Assembly (NCBI RefSeq): GCF_009765775.1
Contig: NZ_LMUU01000276.1
Span: 44,468 to 80,616, forward strand
DNA length: 36,149 bases
Source of the DNA: Beijerinckia sp. L45
GTDB taxonomy: Bacteria > Pseudomonadota > Alphaproteobacteria > Rhizobiales > Beijerinckiaceae
Reading direction: 5' to 3'
In this document: positions 16,905 to 24,733 of the stretch, piece by piece
How the letters are laid out: every line of letters starts with the position of its first letter
Numbering within the stretch: the stretch's first letter is position 1
Notes under the pieces: generated by a model
Told to the model about the DNA's origin: nothing
Seen by the model: only the letters and a program-made list of their open reading frames with translations
Database searches by the model: none
Position numbers and translations under genes: made by a program

Positions 16905-17126
16905 AGCCCTCCGCGGCCCTGCAGGTGAAGGACCGCTTCCAAGGCACATTGACGGCGTTGAGCGGAAGGCTGCCGCCTTGCCAAAAAGCTGGAAACCCTA
17001 AGGCGGCGCCGAGATCGAACGTCGCATCGACGCGTTCTATGTCGCTACTTTATCGACATGGCAAGCTTGAACCAGGAGATGGCTGAGCCTTTGAGTCGTC
17101 GAGATGCCAACCGTGATGGATTCTAG

Positions 17127-17745
17127 GCTCAGGACCTATTGATGAACTTGCGGATGTGATGATCGCTTGATTCACTGTCGGCGCCAGGATCTGCCGTCAT
17201 GGAGTGATCTGATTCGGATTCACCAGCGCAATTGCGTCGCATCGCGCCATGCTTTCCGCTCTCGCACGGGATCCCGCGGGTTGACGAGTGGCGGATCGCC
17301 AGCGGCATCATCTTCGTCATCCGCAACGGGTTGCGCTGGGGCGATGCATCGAAAGAGTATGGTCCGCACAAGACGATCTACAAGCGCTTCATCCGATGGA
17401 GCCGTCTTGGCGTATTCAACGCGATCTTCGCCGGGCTTTCGGCCAAAGGCGGAAAGCCCGATCAGGCGATGATTGATGCAACTCATTTCAAGGCTCACCG
17501 CACCGGCCGCATCCTGCCTAAAAGGGGCTTTTCTCCGACGTATCGGACGCGCCAAAGGCGGCTTGAACTTCAAGCTCCACGCAGTGTGACGGTCACGGGC
17601 GCCCGCTGATCCTGCTGCTCAGCGAAGGCAGTTGAGCGACTACAAGGGCGCTGCGCTGATGCTCGACGCTCTCCCGCCCGCCCAGGCGCAGCTCGGGACA
17701 AAGCCTACGAGGCGGACTGGCTTCGGGCCGCGTTGGCGTTGGCCA
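17127..17745 (+). mobile_element. Degenerate IS5-family element, 3' end lost
   Basis: The element probably begins at GCTCAGGACCTATTGATGAAC, right after CTAG at 17123-17126; CTAG is also the duplication made by the second IS5-type copy at 23882. The transposase frame is broken and homology stops near 17745, before the catalytic end, so no right terminus is visible. The left boundary is inferred from CTAG and from where transposase-linked sequence starts. Confidence 0.6.
17199..17745 (+). pseudogene. IS5-family transposase pseudogene
   Basis: ATG 17199 is followed at the third codon by TGA, where the family has a Trp-like residue. Then come QLRRIAPCFPLSHGIPRVDEWR, RNGLRWGDASKEYGPHKTIYKRFIRWSRLGVFNAIF and the first catalytic region MIDATHFKAHRT. 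A frameshift near 17530 moves homology to RIGRAKGGLNFKLHAV, another stop follows, and then LSDYKGAALMLDALP. Similarity ends at about DKAYEADWLRAAL. The last catalytic part is missing, so the element cannot move by itself. Confidence 0.85.
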
Positions 17746-18040
17746 CCAAATTCCAAACTGACGGGTCGCCAAGCTTTTGAGCTGTCATCCACAGAATTTG
17801 CGCCGTATTGGCTCCGGCGATCGCATTCAAATAGGCTGAGTAGCACCATGGCCTATCCGACGCTGCTCGCCGACGGTGTCTAATAACGGTCTTTGGCCTG
17901 ATGCTTTATCTCGCGCTCGAACTCGGGTAGCACCGACAGCCCAACCGATTAGGGCGCACTCTGCGCGTGGCGGTGCGCCAGATAGTCAGCCGTCGCTGCG
18001 CACTCAAAAACTGCCTGGCTACTACGGACACGATCTGATC
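17746..18040. other. Junction between IS5 remnant and glycosyltransferase; no clear gene
   Basis: This 295-bp stretch is open in the glycosyltransferase frame from GTG 17876, but the encoded 55 residues look like random GC-rich translation rather than part of the enzyme. No RNA gene, inverted repeat or recognisable insertion end was seen. It may be debris of a deletion that removed the IS5 right end and the original upstream region of the glycosyltransferase. Confidence 0.4.
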
Positions 18041-20287
18041 ATGCGTTACCTCGCCCCGACCGAGACGGAACGTCTCGAACAAGCGTCTCCGGTCGTCTGG
18101 ACGAGCACCGGGGACGATCCCGGGTTCATCTTTCACATCAGCCCAGGCCAGACCCGGTTCATCGGGTTCTTTTTGTCGACGGCACGCGGCGAGATCGCGC
18201 CGAAGATTGCCTTCGATCAGGGGTCCGGCTTCAACGATATGACAGCCTTGTCGCTGAAGGCTTTCCCCTTCGCTTTCTACCACATCGCACTCGACAAAAT
18301 GCGCGAGGTCGAGCGCCTCCGTTTCCGGCCGGCGACGGGCGAGGCCACGTTCCGCTTCCTGCCGTTCCAAACGGACAATGCGATCCTCGTCGCGATCCTT
18401 CATTACCTGTTCAACCTGCGCTACCAAAAGATCGGGCTCGTGAGCCCTGACGCAAAAGGCCACGTCGGCTTCATACCCTGGATCACGAGCAACGTGGCCC
18501 GCACCATCAAATTCTTTCGGGATGTCTCCTCGGGCGGCGGTCTGCGCGTGCAGGAGGGCAGCAAGGAGCTGCTGCCCAACCTCAAGTATTTCCTATCGCT
18601 CGAAGCCAATGCGGTTCAGAGCAAGATGGACACGGCCTTGGTCGGGCACGCCGGGAAACCGCTCATTTCATTCGTATCGCCCACCTACAACACCAACGCG
18701 CTCTACCTTGCCGATCTGCTGAAATCTTTCGCAGCGGAAAAAGCGGCCTACGCCGAACTGATCCTGAGCGACGACGGATCGACAGACCGCGCGGCTCTGG
18801 ATCGGCTCAAGACTGCGCAAAAGGATGAAGGTGTGCGCGTGCTGTTCAGCACCAAAAATGCCGGCATTGCTGCGGCCACCAACGCCGGGATCCAGGCGGC
18901 CCAAGGCGAATGGATCGCTTTCATCGATCACGACGACCAGTTCGTTTCGGGCGCTATCGCCATCATTGCGAAGGCCATCCTCGATCATCCGGACGCTGAT
19001 TTCTTCTACACAGACGAGATTATCACCGACGTCGCGCTCCGCCCCGTCGGATCGTTCTGCAAGCCTGCATTCGACTCCGTTCTGTTATCCGGAATGAACT
19101 ACATTAATCATTTCTCGGTATTCCGGCGTGCGCGTCTTAAGGCGCTGGGCGGACTACGGACAGATCGTGAAGGGTCGCAGGACTACGATTTGCTGCTGCG
19201 CTACCTCATTGGTGCAAAACGGGGTTCAGTCATTCACATTCCCTTTCTCGCTTACATGTGGCGGCGAGAGGAAAAAAGCTATTCCTCGGTCCACATTGAG
19301 CGCTCGGTCACCAATGCGCGCTTGGCCCTAAAAGACGCCTATAAAGCAGCTGGCGTGCGTGTCGATGTCGTGCCGGCGCTCGATGCCAACCTGCATCGGA
19401 TTAAGTTCTCTGAGCCCGCATCGCCCAAGGTGTCGGTAATCATCCCCAACAAGAACAGCTTCGACCTCATCTCAAGGGTCATCGACGATTTGCGGAGACG
19501 GACCGATTATTCAGATTTGGACATCGTCATTGTCGACAACGGGACGACCGACGCTGACGTTCTCGCCTTTTACGGCGCTTTAAAAGACCAAGAAGGCATA
19601 ACCATCGATATTGTTTCCGAAAGTTTCAACTTCGCTGGCATGTGCAATCGCGGGGCGCGATTGGCGAAGGGCGATGCTCTGTTGTTCCTCAACAACGACG
19701 TCGAAGTGAAAGAGCCGTTCTGGCTTATTGAAATGGTGTCGTGCCTAGCTTTCGATTCCGTCGGTATTGTCGGCGCAAAACTACTTTATCCTAATGGTCT
19801 TAACCAGCATAACGGCGTCATTGTCGGCCTCGGCGAAGCCGCCGGGCATTGGTACATCGGCGAACCAGCCGACGAAGCCGGCCCTATGGGAAGGTTCAAC
19901 GTGCGCCAAAGCCTCACGGCGGTGACCGGGGCCTGCATGCTTGTCACGCGGCGTTGCTTCGAGACACTGGGCGGCTTCGATCAGGATGCCTTCCCGATCG
20001 CCTATAACGATGTCGACTTCTGCCTTCGCGCCAAGGCAGCGGGATTTCGCACAATCTGGACGCCCTTTGCGCAACTGATTCACCACGAGTCCGTGTCGCG
20101 CGGGAGCGATGAGATCGGTGCCAACAACGAGCGCTTTAAGGTCGAAACGGCACGCCTTCGGGCGCGGCATGGAACGGCAACCTATATCGATGACGCCTAT
20201 AGCCCGTATTACGACCGGCGCTATTCAAAGCCGCATTTAGCGCTGCCGACGACGTTGCCCAGTTTGCGTCCGAACAGGTTCTCTTAG
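18041..20287 (+). CDS. Two-domain glycosyltransferase (tandem GT2)
   Basis: About 748 aa from ATG 18041, or 803 aa from GTG 17876, whose extra 55 residues look unrelated. An N-terminal region of about 205 residues precedes the first GT-A domain: SFVSPTYNT near 210, LSDDGSTD, and the DHDDQF metal motif near 297. The second GT-A domain begins VSVIIPNKN near 464 and has NNDVEV near 551 and AYNDVDFCLRAKAAGF near 650. Such proteins add sugars to surface polysaccharide or glycoprotein from nucleotide sugars at the cytoplasmic membrane. The upstream sequence is IS5 debris, so its native promoter and start may be gone. Confidence 0.85.
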   Translation: MRYLAPTETERLEQASPVVWTSTGDDPGFIFHISPGQTRFIGFFLSTARGEIAPKIAFDQGSGFNDMTALSLKAFPFAFYHIALDKMREVERLRFRPATGEATFRFLPFQTDNAILVAILHYLFNLRYQKIGLVSPDAKGHVGFIPWITSNVARTIKFFRDVSSGGGLRVQEGSKELLPNLKYFLSLEANAVQSKMDTALVGHAGKPLISFVSPTYNTNALYLADLLKSFAAEKAAYAELILSDDGSTDRAALDRLKTAQKDEGVRVLFSTKNAGIAAATNAGIQAAQGEWIAFIDHDDQFVSGAIAIIAKAILDHPDADFFYTDEIITDVALRPVGSFCKPAFDSVLLSGMNYINHFSVFRRARLKALGGLRTDREGSQDYDLLLRYLIGAKRGSVIHIPFLAYMWRREEKSYSSVHIERSVTNARLALKDAYKAAGVRVDVVPALDANLHRIKFSEPASPKVSVIIPNKNSFDLISRVIDDLRRRTDYSDLDIVIVDNGTTDADVLAFYGALKDQEGITIDIVSESFNFAGMCNRGARLAKGDALLFLNNDVEVKEPFWLIEMVSCLAFDSVGIVGAKLLYPNGLNQHNGVIVGLGEAAGHWYIGEPADEAGPMGRFNVRQSLTAVTGACMLVTRRCFETLGGFDQDAFPIAYNDVDFCLRAKAAGFRTIWTPFAQLIHHESVSRGSDEIGANNERFKVETARLRARHGTATYIDDAYSPYYDRRYSKPHLALPTTLPSLRPNRFS

Positions 20288-20366
20288 AGACCGTTTGGAA
20301 AATCGGTTTTTAGGATTGAACGAAGCCGCTATCGCGGCAGGGCCGTCGTGATCGCGTTTTGTCCGT

Positions 20367-20426
20367 CTGTCTGAGGAGCCTTCTGTCTGGGAGGATCATG
20401 GGTGTTGCAGCCTAACTATCAGACAG
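20367..20426. repeat. CTGTCTG repeats before the IS91-type recombinase gene
   Basis: CTGTCTG occurs at 20367-20373 and 20383-20389 as a direct repeat with 16-bp spacing, and its complement CAGACAG is at 20420-20426, overlapping the Shine-Dalgarno AGGAGG (20425-20430). A recombinase or regulator site at the left end of the element is possible. The exact end of the element was not seen. Confidence 0.35.
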
Positions 20427-20466
20427 GAGGTTTCCAGATGGCCGAGATCAGCCCTCTGCGTCGTCC

Positions 20467-21264
20467 ATGATCAAGGACATGACCGTCCGCAATCTCTCAC
20501 CGGCGACCCAACGATCGTATATTCATGCGGTGACGAAGATCAGCCGGCATTTTGACTGCTCGCCGGTGCACCTCGATGTCGAGGATGTCCGCACGTTCCA
20601 GGTTTATCTGATCGCGAACGGGATCTCTTGGCCGTCGCTGAACCAGATCGTCTGCGCCCTGCGTTTCTTTTACGGCGTGACGCTCGGGCGCGACGCAGTG
20701 CCGGAACGGATCGCTCGTGCGCGGGAGCCCCAGAAGCTGCCGATCGTCCTCAGCGCCGACGAAGTTGTGCGGTTCCTTGAGGCGGTTGCCAGCCTAAAGA
20801 GCCGAGCGGCTTTGACCTGCGCCTATGCCGCCGGCATGCGGGTTTCAGAGGTCGTGAGGCTCAAGGTGGCCGATATCGACAGTGCGCGGATGGTGATCCG
20901 GGTCGAATGCGGCAAAGGAGGCAAAGACCGTTATGTCATGCTGTCGCCGCAACTGTTGGCGGTCCTGCGCACCTACTGGCGCTTGGCGCGGCCGGCGCCC
21001 TGGATGTTTCCGGGCCGGAGCGCCGACAAGCCGATCGAGCAGAACGTCCTGCATGCCGCCTGCCGCTCGGCGGTGCTGGCTGCCGGGCTCGACAAACGGG
21101 TCATCGTTCATGTGTTGCGCCACAGTTTCGCGACGCATCTTCTCGAAAACGGCACCGATATCCGCATCATTCAGGTTCTGCTCGGGCATGGTCACTTATC
21201 GACGACCGCTCGCTACACGCGGGTGTCGACCCATCTGATCGCGACGACGCAAAGCCCCCTTTGA
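20467..21264 (+). CDS. Tyrosine-type site-specific recombinase of IS91-type element
   Basis: A 265-aa phage-integrase fold protein with an N-terminal SAM-like domain (LSPATQRSYIHAVTKISRHF) and a catalytic domain. The catalytic residues are R in AAGMRVSEV, K in GKGGKDR, H-x-x-R in VHVLRHSFATHLL, H in LLGHGHLSTT and Y in ARYTRV. A strong AGGAGG sits 7 nt before an ATG at 20438 that reads MAEISPLRRP and then hits TGA. Relatives continue through this peptide into MIKDM, so one base has been lost and translation now has to begin at ATG 20467 with a poor ribosome site. The catalytic core is complete. Confidence 0.85.
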   Translation: MIKDMTVRNLSPATQRSYIHAVTKISRHFDCSPVHLDVEDVRTFQVYLIANGISWPSLNQIVCALRFFYGVTLGRDAVPERIARAREPQKLPIVLSADEVVRFLEAVASLKSRAALTCAYAAGMRVSEVVRLKVADIDSARMVIRVECGKGGKDRYVMLSPQLLAVLRTYWRLARPAPWMFPGRSADKPIEQNVLHAACRSAVLAAGLDKRVIVHVLRHSFATHLLENGTDIRIIQVLLGHGHLSTTARYTRVSTHLIATTQSPL

Positions 21265-21308
21265 TAAGCTTTCTATCCAGGTTGTCCCGCCGAGTTGATC
21301 CGGCCGAC

Positions 21309-21920
21309 ATGCCTGCCATCGAGCTGGCGGACGTCCTCCGTCTTCACGGCGCCGCCTATCGCCATGACCATGCCGGCCATCTCGGACGCGGCGAACGACG
21401 TGTCATGAGTGCGATCGAGCTTTGCCGGACCGCCGCGTTGGGCGGACATGTCGAAGCTTGTGGCGACTGCGGCACGGTCCGCATTGCCTACAACTCCTGC
21501 CGCAACCGGCATTGCCCGAAGTGCCAAGCCGCCGCGCGTGACGACTGGCTCGCCGCACGCCAGGCCGCTCTCTTGCCGGTGCCGTATTTCCACGTTGTCT
21601 TCACCCTGCCGCCGGCGGCGGCCGAGATCGCCGTCCAGAACAAGGCGACCGTCTACGCCCTGCTGATGCGATGCGCGGCGGACGCCAATCATGACCCTCG
21701 CCGCCGATCGCCGTCACTTGGTGCTGAGACCGGCCTCCTCGCTGTGCTGCACACCTGGGAGCAGACGCTTACCCATCATCCCCATGTCCATTGCGTCGTG
21801 CCCGGTGGTGGGCTTGGGCGTGATGGACAGTGGGTTGGTTGCCGCCCCAACCTTCTTTCTACCCGTCAAGCCGTTAGCGCGGCTGTTTCGGCGTCTCTTC
21901 CTCGATGGTCTCGTCGCGGC
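21309..21920 (+). pseudogene. IS91-family HUH transposase, degenerate and 3' truncated
   Basis: Starts near ATG 21309 (MPAIELADVLRLHG); a TTG overlapping the recombinase stop is an alternative. The zinc-finger part CGDCGTVRIAYNSCRNRHCPKCQ and the HUH motif THHPHVHCVVPGGG are present. Between about 21675 and 21720 the family sequence (MTLAADRRHL) is found one frame away, so two opposite indels garble about a dozen residues. A further shift near 21835 moves homology to the frame reading TFFLPVKPLARLFRRLFLDGLVAAR. It then stops at the junction with the endolysin remnant, so the nucleophile Tyr region is missing. Confidence 0.82.
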
Positions 21921-22427
21921 CCGCGATCGTCGAAGCCTTATCCGTCCCGTTGATGATGCGACGCGCGTTGATCCAATCCGCCTTGCCAACGTGGAAATAG
22001 TCGGCAAGCTTTTTGCCCGTGAACAGCCCGCGTTCCATGCCCTCAAACATGATGGTCACAGCCATCGGCAACTGAAGCGCCAGGTCCGGCTTGTTGACGA
22101 GATCGGAAAGGCAGATGGCGGCGAACTTCTCGTAATTCGCTTTCCATGTGAGCTGCACTAGCCCCCGGCCATAGTACGTTTGATGCGTGTGCGGGTCAGG
22201 TACGCCGTATTCCTTGCCCGGCCCTTCCCTACCTCGATGACTGGTTGCATGGCCTGCCCGGTCTCCCAAAAGGCCGTGGCGAGCATGTAAGCCAGTTGGC
22301 TCATGTCCGTCATCAAGCGGTGCTCGGCTTCGGCCAGGATTGCTTCGCAACCCGCCACCTGATTGGTTGTCATGTGGTGGAAGATCGCCGAGCGCACGGC
22401 GTCGAAAAAGGGCGCGCGGTTGATCAT
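21874..22427 (-). pseudogene. GH19-type phage endolysin (chitinase-like lysozyme), frameshifted
   Basis: The first frame (from ATG 22427) reads MINRAPFFDAVRSAIF, then YMLATAFWETGQAMQPVIEVGKG. Homology then passes, by a one-base loss near 22221-22224, to GKEYGVPDPHTHQTYYGRGLVQLTWKANYEKF, LVNKPDLALQ, GLFTGKKLADYF and NGTDKASTIAG. The T-x-E-T-like catalytic region and the YYGRG-QLTW motif match GH19 phage endolysins, which cut peptidoglycan. The true C-terminus ends near 21920, where IS91 sequence begins; the last residues to the stop at 21874 are read out of transposon DNA. An RlpA-like gene lies 10 bp upstream. Confidence 0.82.
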
Positions 22428-22437
22428 GCTCAGTCCC

Positions 22438-22773
22438 TCAGTTCAGGCGTTCGAAATGGATGGTGGCGACGCCGCGGCGCTCGAGGCCGATAAGTCGGGC
22501 CGCGCCACGCGACAGATCAAGCATGCGGCCCATGCGCTTTGCCGGCCCGCGATCGGTGATGACGATGTCCACGCATCCAACGAGGCAGACTCGGACGCGC
22601 GAGCCGAATTTCCAAGAGCGATGCGCCGCGGTCAGCCCCATTGGGCGGAAGACCGAGCCGTTGGCCGCGCGCCGGCCTGATTCCGCGCCATAGAAACTGG
22701 CCCGCCCCGTCTCCGCTTGCGCGGCCCCGGAAAGCAGCCACAGAGCAGCGCACGCGCCGATGATGAGACGCAT
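22438..22773 (-). CDS. RlpA-like double-psi beta-barrel protein, secreted
   Basis: A 111-aa product with signal peptide MRLIIGACAALWLLSGAAQA followed by the RlpA/DPBB domain: GRASFYG, NGSVFRPMGLTAAHRSWKFGS, VDIVITDRGP and DLSRGAARLIGL. The core aspartate in DRGP, needed for lytic transglycosylase activity in RlpA, is kept. It lacks the SPOR domain of cellular RlpA, so it is a short form as found in phages and cell-wall gene sets. ATG 22773 is preferred (GGAG 5 nt upstream); ATG 22797 is also open. With the endolysin it forms a likely lysis or cell-wall cassette of phage origin. Confidence 0.85.
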   Translation of the reverse strand: MRLIIGACAALWLLSGAAQAETGRASFYGAESGRRAANGSVFRPMGLTAAHRSWKFGSRVRVCLVGCVDIVITDRGPAKRMGRMLDLSRGAARLIGLERRGVATIHFERLN

Positions 22774-22954
22774 GCGGGCTCCATAGAAAAAGGCCACTCG
22801 GGTGAGGATCAGCCTTGGAAAGATTATGGTCGTTCGCTAGAAGGCGGTCAGCCGAGCGGTCATTCGCGTGCCAAGCTCGGTCAGAGCCGCTGGTGAGGAC
22901 TAATCCACCCTCGCTGGCGGTTCGCCGTCCAGTGATATGCTGGTCCATAGAAAA

Positions 22955-22973
22955 AGCCCGCACAAGGCGGGCT
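22955..22973 (-). terminator. Rho-independent terminator, minus strand
   Basis: The stem AGCCCGC/GCGGGCT (7 bp, 5-nt loop) is followed on the minus strand by five T (plus-strand AAAAA 22951-22955). It would stop transcription coming from the right, yet the only gene there (23051-23881) reads the other way. It may be left from a lost phage gene upstream of the RlpA-like gene. Confidence 0.65.
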
Positions 22974-23050
22974 ATGGTTGACTGCGATAGGTAGCTGAAA
23001 GAAACTCTTTTAAGCTGAAGCTAGTCTGTACTGAACAAACGGAAGTTCAC

Positions 23051-23881
23051 ATGCCCCGCATCTCGCCGAATGTCTTCAAGACGATTTCGCTGTTAAAGCC
23101 TTACGACATTGACCTAGCAAAGGTGTATATCGGCAAGCTTCGTGATGGCGGTTACGTCCTAGCTGATTCCCAGACCAGATCAGACGTCCTTAGCTTTGGC
23201 GTTGGGCCCGAGACTTCTTTCGAGAAAGCAATGGCAGAACAGGGACGGCAAGTCTTTCTTGCGGATCACACGGTCTGGGACACCCCCGAACACCATCCCT
23301 TATTCAGTTTCGAAAGAGTTGGAGTATCCGCTGAAGGCGTAAGATCCGCCGAACTAGCGCCCCTAACCTACCACCTTGAGAAAATAGCGGGCAAAACGTC
23401 GTGCGTTCTGAAAATGGATGTCGAAGGCGCGGAGTGGGATGTCTTCTCGAGCATAGACGCCAGCGTGCTGGATCGGTTTGAGCAAATTGTCTTCGAGGGT
23501 CATTGGCTGAGCAGGCTGTGCGAGCCCGCGTTTTGCGAGAAGGTTTTTTTATCGCTCAACAGACTGAACGATCGCTTCACGCTCTTTCACGTACACGCAA
23601 ACAATTGCGCAGGACTGCATTTTGTTGAGGGCTTTCCCGTCGCCGACGTCCTAGAGCTTTCTTACGTCCGAACCGATCTCGTGAAACGTCAAAGCTCCCA
23701 GACGTATTATCCGTGCGTCAACCAGGCCAACCATCCTCATCACGCGGACCACCCGCTACTATTTTACCCGTTTTTGCCTGAATCGGACGTTCTGAGCGTT
23801 TCAAATGTGGTCAACCGTATCTGCGCAGAAGACGATAGCACACAGCGTAAGTTGCTTGCTGGAGAGGATGTTCCTTACTAG
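23051..23881 (+). CDS. FkbM-type methyltransferase domain protein
   Basis: A 276-aa protein. GDGGYVLADS-like residues 31-40 and VLSFGVGPETSFEKAMAEQG form the SAM-binding start of a Rossmann-type methyltransferase, and SCVLKMDVEGAEWDVFSSI is the hallmark of the FkbM/METTL24 family. It ends with a His-rich stretch (NQANHPHHADHPLLFYP). Relatives often methylate sugars of surface polysaccharides, which fits the nearby glycosyltransferase and rhamnose-type genes; the acceptor is unknown. The ATG has GGAAG about 5 nt upstream. The stop TAG lies in the CTAG duplicated by the following IS, so the protein end was not altered by that insertion. Confidence 0.8.
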   Translation: MPRISPNVFKTISLLKPYDIDLAKVYIGKLRDGGYVLADSQTRSDVLSFGVGPETSFEKAMAEQGRQVFLADHTVWDTPEHHPLFSFERVGVSAEGVRSAELAPLTYHLEKIAGKTSCVLKMDVEGAEWDVFSSIDASVLDRFEQIVFEGHWLSRLCEPAFCEKVFLSLNRLNDRFTLFHVHANNCAGLHFVEGFPVADVLELSYVRTDLVKRQSSQTYYPCVNQANHPHHADHPLLFYPFLPESDVLSVSNVVNRICAEDDSTQRKLLAGEDVPY

Positions 23882-24732
23882 GCCCTGTTGACAAAGAGGA
23901 TTCCCAGATCGCGTCGGGCGTGATTCAAGCGTGTTCCTTGAGGGGAGGCGCGATTGAGTCTGGGCGATTTGAGCAATGCGGAATGGGCGATCATCGGTCC
24001 TCTTCTGCCGCCTGAGCGGGGACGATCAGCGCGTCCAGCGAACGATAATCGGGTCGTTTTGAACGGCATGCTTTACGTGCTGCGGGTGGGATGTCCCTGG
24101 CGCGACATGCATGAACGCTACGGCAAGTGGAACTCAATCTATGTGCGGTTCCGGCGCTGAGCCGAACAAGGCGTCTGGGATGCGCTGCTGGAGACGCTGG
24201 TCGAGCTCGGACTGACCGATCACTGGCAATACATGATCGACTCGACGACGGTGCGAGGCCACTCGCAGGCAGCGGGCGCAAAAGGGGGACGCATAAGGAG
24301 GGCTTTGGTCGAAGCCGCGGCGGCTTTACGAGCAAAGTGCACGCCCGCGCTGACGGTCAAGGACGCCCTCTCGGCTTTGTCGTAACGGGCGGCGAAGCGT
24401 CGGATTACACAGCCGTCCCGCAGTTGTTGGCCCTACCGGTCGATCGTCCCAAGGCCATGCTCGCAGACAAAGGCTACGACGGAGATAACGTTCGCGCAGC
24501 ACTTCTCATGAATAGCATTTTGCCGGTCATTCCGCTCAAAGCTAATCGGAAAGAACCGGCCGCTTGCGACTTCAGACGATACAAGGATCGCAATCATATC
24601 GAGCGGATGTTCAACAAGCTGAAGCAGTTCCGCCGCATCGCTACGCGTTACGACAAAACCCCGCTCATCGTTTTGCGCCTTCCTCTGTCTTGCAGCTGCT
24701 CGCATTTAAATGCCAACCTTTGTCAACAGGGC
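23882..24732 (+). mobile_element. IS5-family (IS427-like) insertion sequence with intact ends
   Basis: The 851-bp element is bounded by perfect 15-bp inverted repeats GCCCTGTTGACAAAG (23882-23896) and CTTTGTCAACAGGGC (24718-24732). It is flanked by a 4-bp direct repeat CTAG at 23878-23881 and 24733-24736. Two-frame transposase organisation and CTAG duplication fit the IS427 group of IS5. The transposase carries stops and shifts, so this copy would need another copy to move it. Confidence 0.92.
23954..24732 (+). pseudogene. IS5/IS427-type transposase, inactivated
   Basis: The first frame starts at TTG 23954 with GGGAGG just upstream and reads LSNAEWAIIGPLLPPERGR, then GCPWRDMHERYGKWNSIYVRFRR. 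It meets TGA at 24158-24160 where relatives have TGG (RRWAEQG). The frame goes on to MIDSTTVRGHSQAAGAKGG and must shift by -1 at the A4G5 run (24280-24288) into KEGFGRSRGGFTSKVHARADGQGRPLGFV, DKGYDGDNVR and HIERMFNKLKQFRRIATRYDK. That shift is probably the normal programmed one, but the nonsense codon and a broken C-terminus (TAA where Trp is usual) are lesions. Confidence 0.88.
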
Positions 24733-24733
24733 C

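Larger units (their letters stand above)
20425..21920 (+). mobile_element. IS91-type element with tyrosine recombinase, 3' truncated
   Basis: This is a two-gene unit, a tyrosine recombinase followed directly by an HUH-type IS91 transposase, an arrangement known from rhizobial IS91 relatives. The right part stops abruptly at about 21920, where endolysin sequence on the other strand begins. Both genes carry indels. Left and right termini are not defined; the start given is the Shine-Dalgarno of the first gene. Confidence 0.7.

Noticed and set aside
14793-16949. 718-codon frame antisense to the iron-sulfur protein
   Set aside because: No motif similarity and high Arg/Gly content typical of a shadow frame; the plus-strand frame has clear ferredoxin motifs.
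16905-17122. Possible small gene or RNA after the iron-sulfur protein
   Set aside because: Only short imperfect GC-rich repeats and stop-rich frames are seen; nothing supportable.
17876-18040. First 55 codons of the glycosyltransferase frame from GTG 17876
   Set aside because: Sequence lacks any glycosyltransferase similarity and follows IS5 debris; ATG 18041 is preferred, though not proven.
20467-21264. Integrase as the mark of an integrative element or prophage with att sites
   Set aside because: It directly precedes an IS91 transposase in the known two-gene arrangement, and no att-like direct repeats or tRNA were seen.
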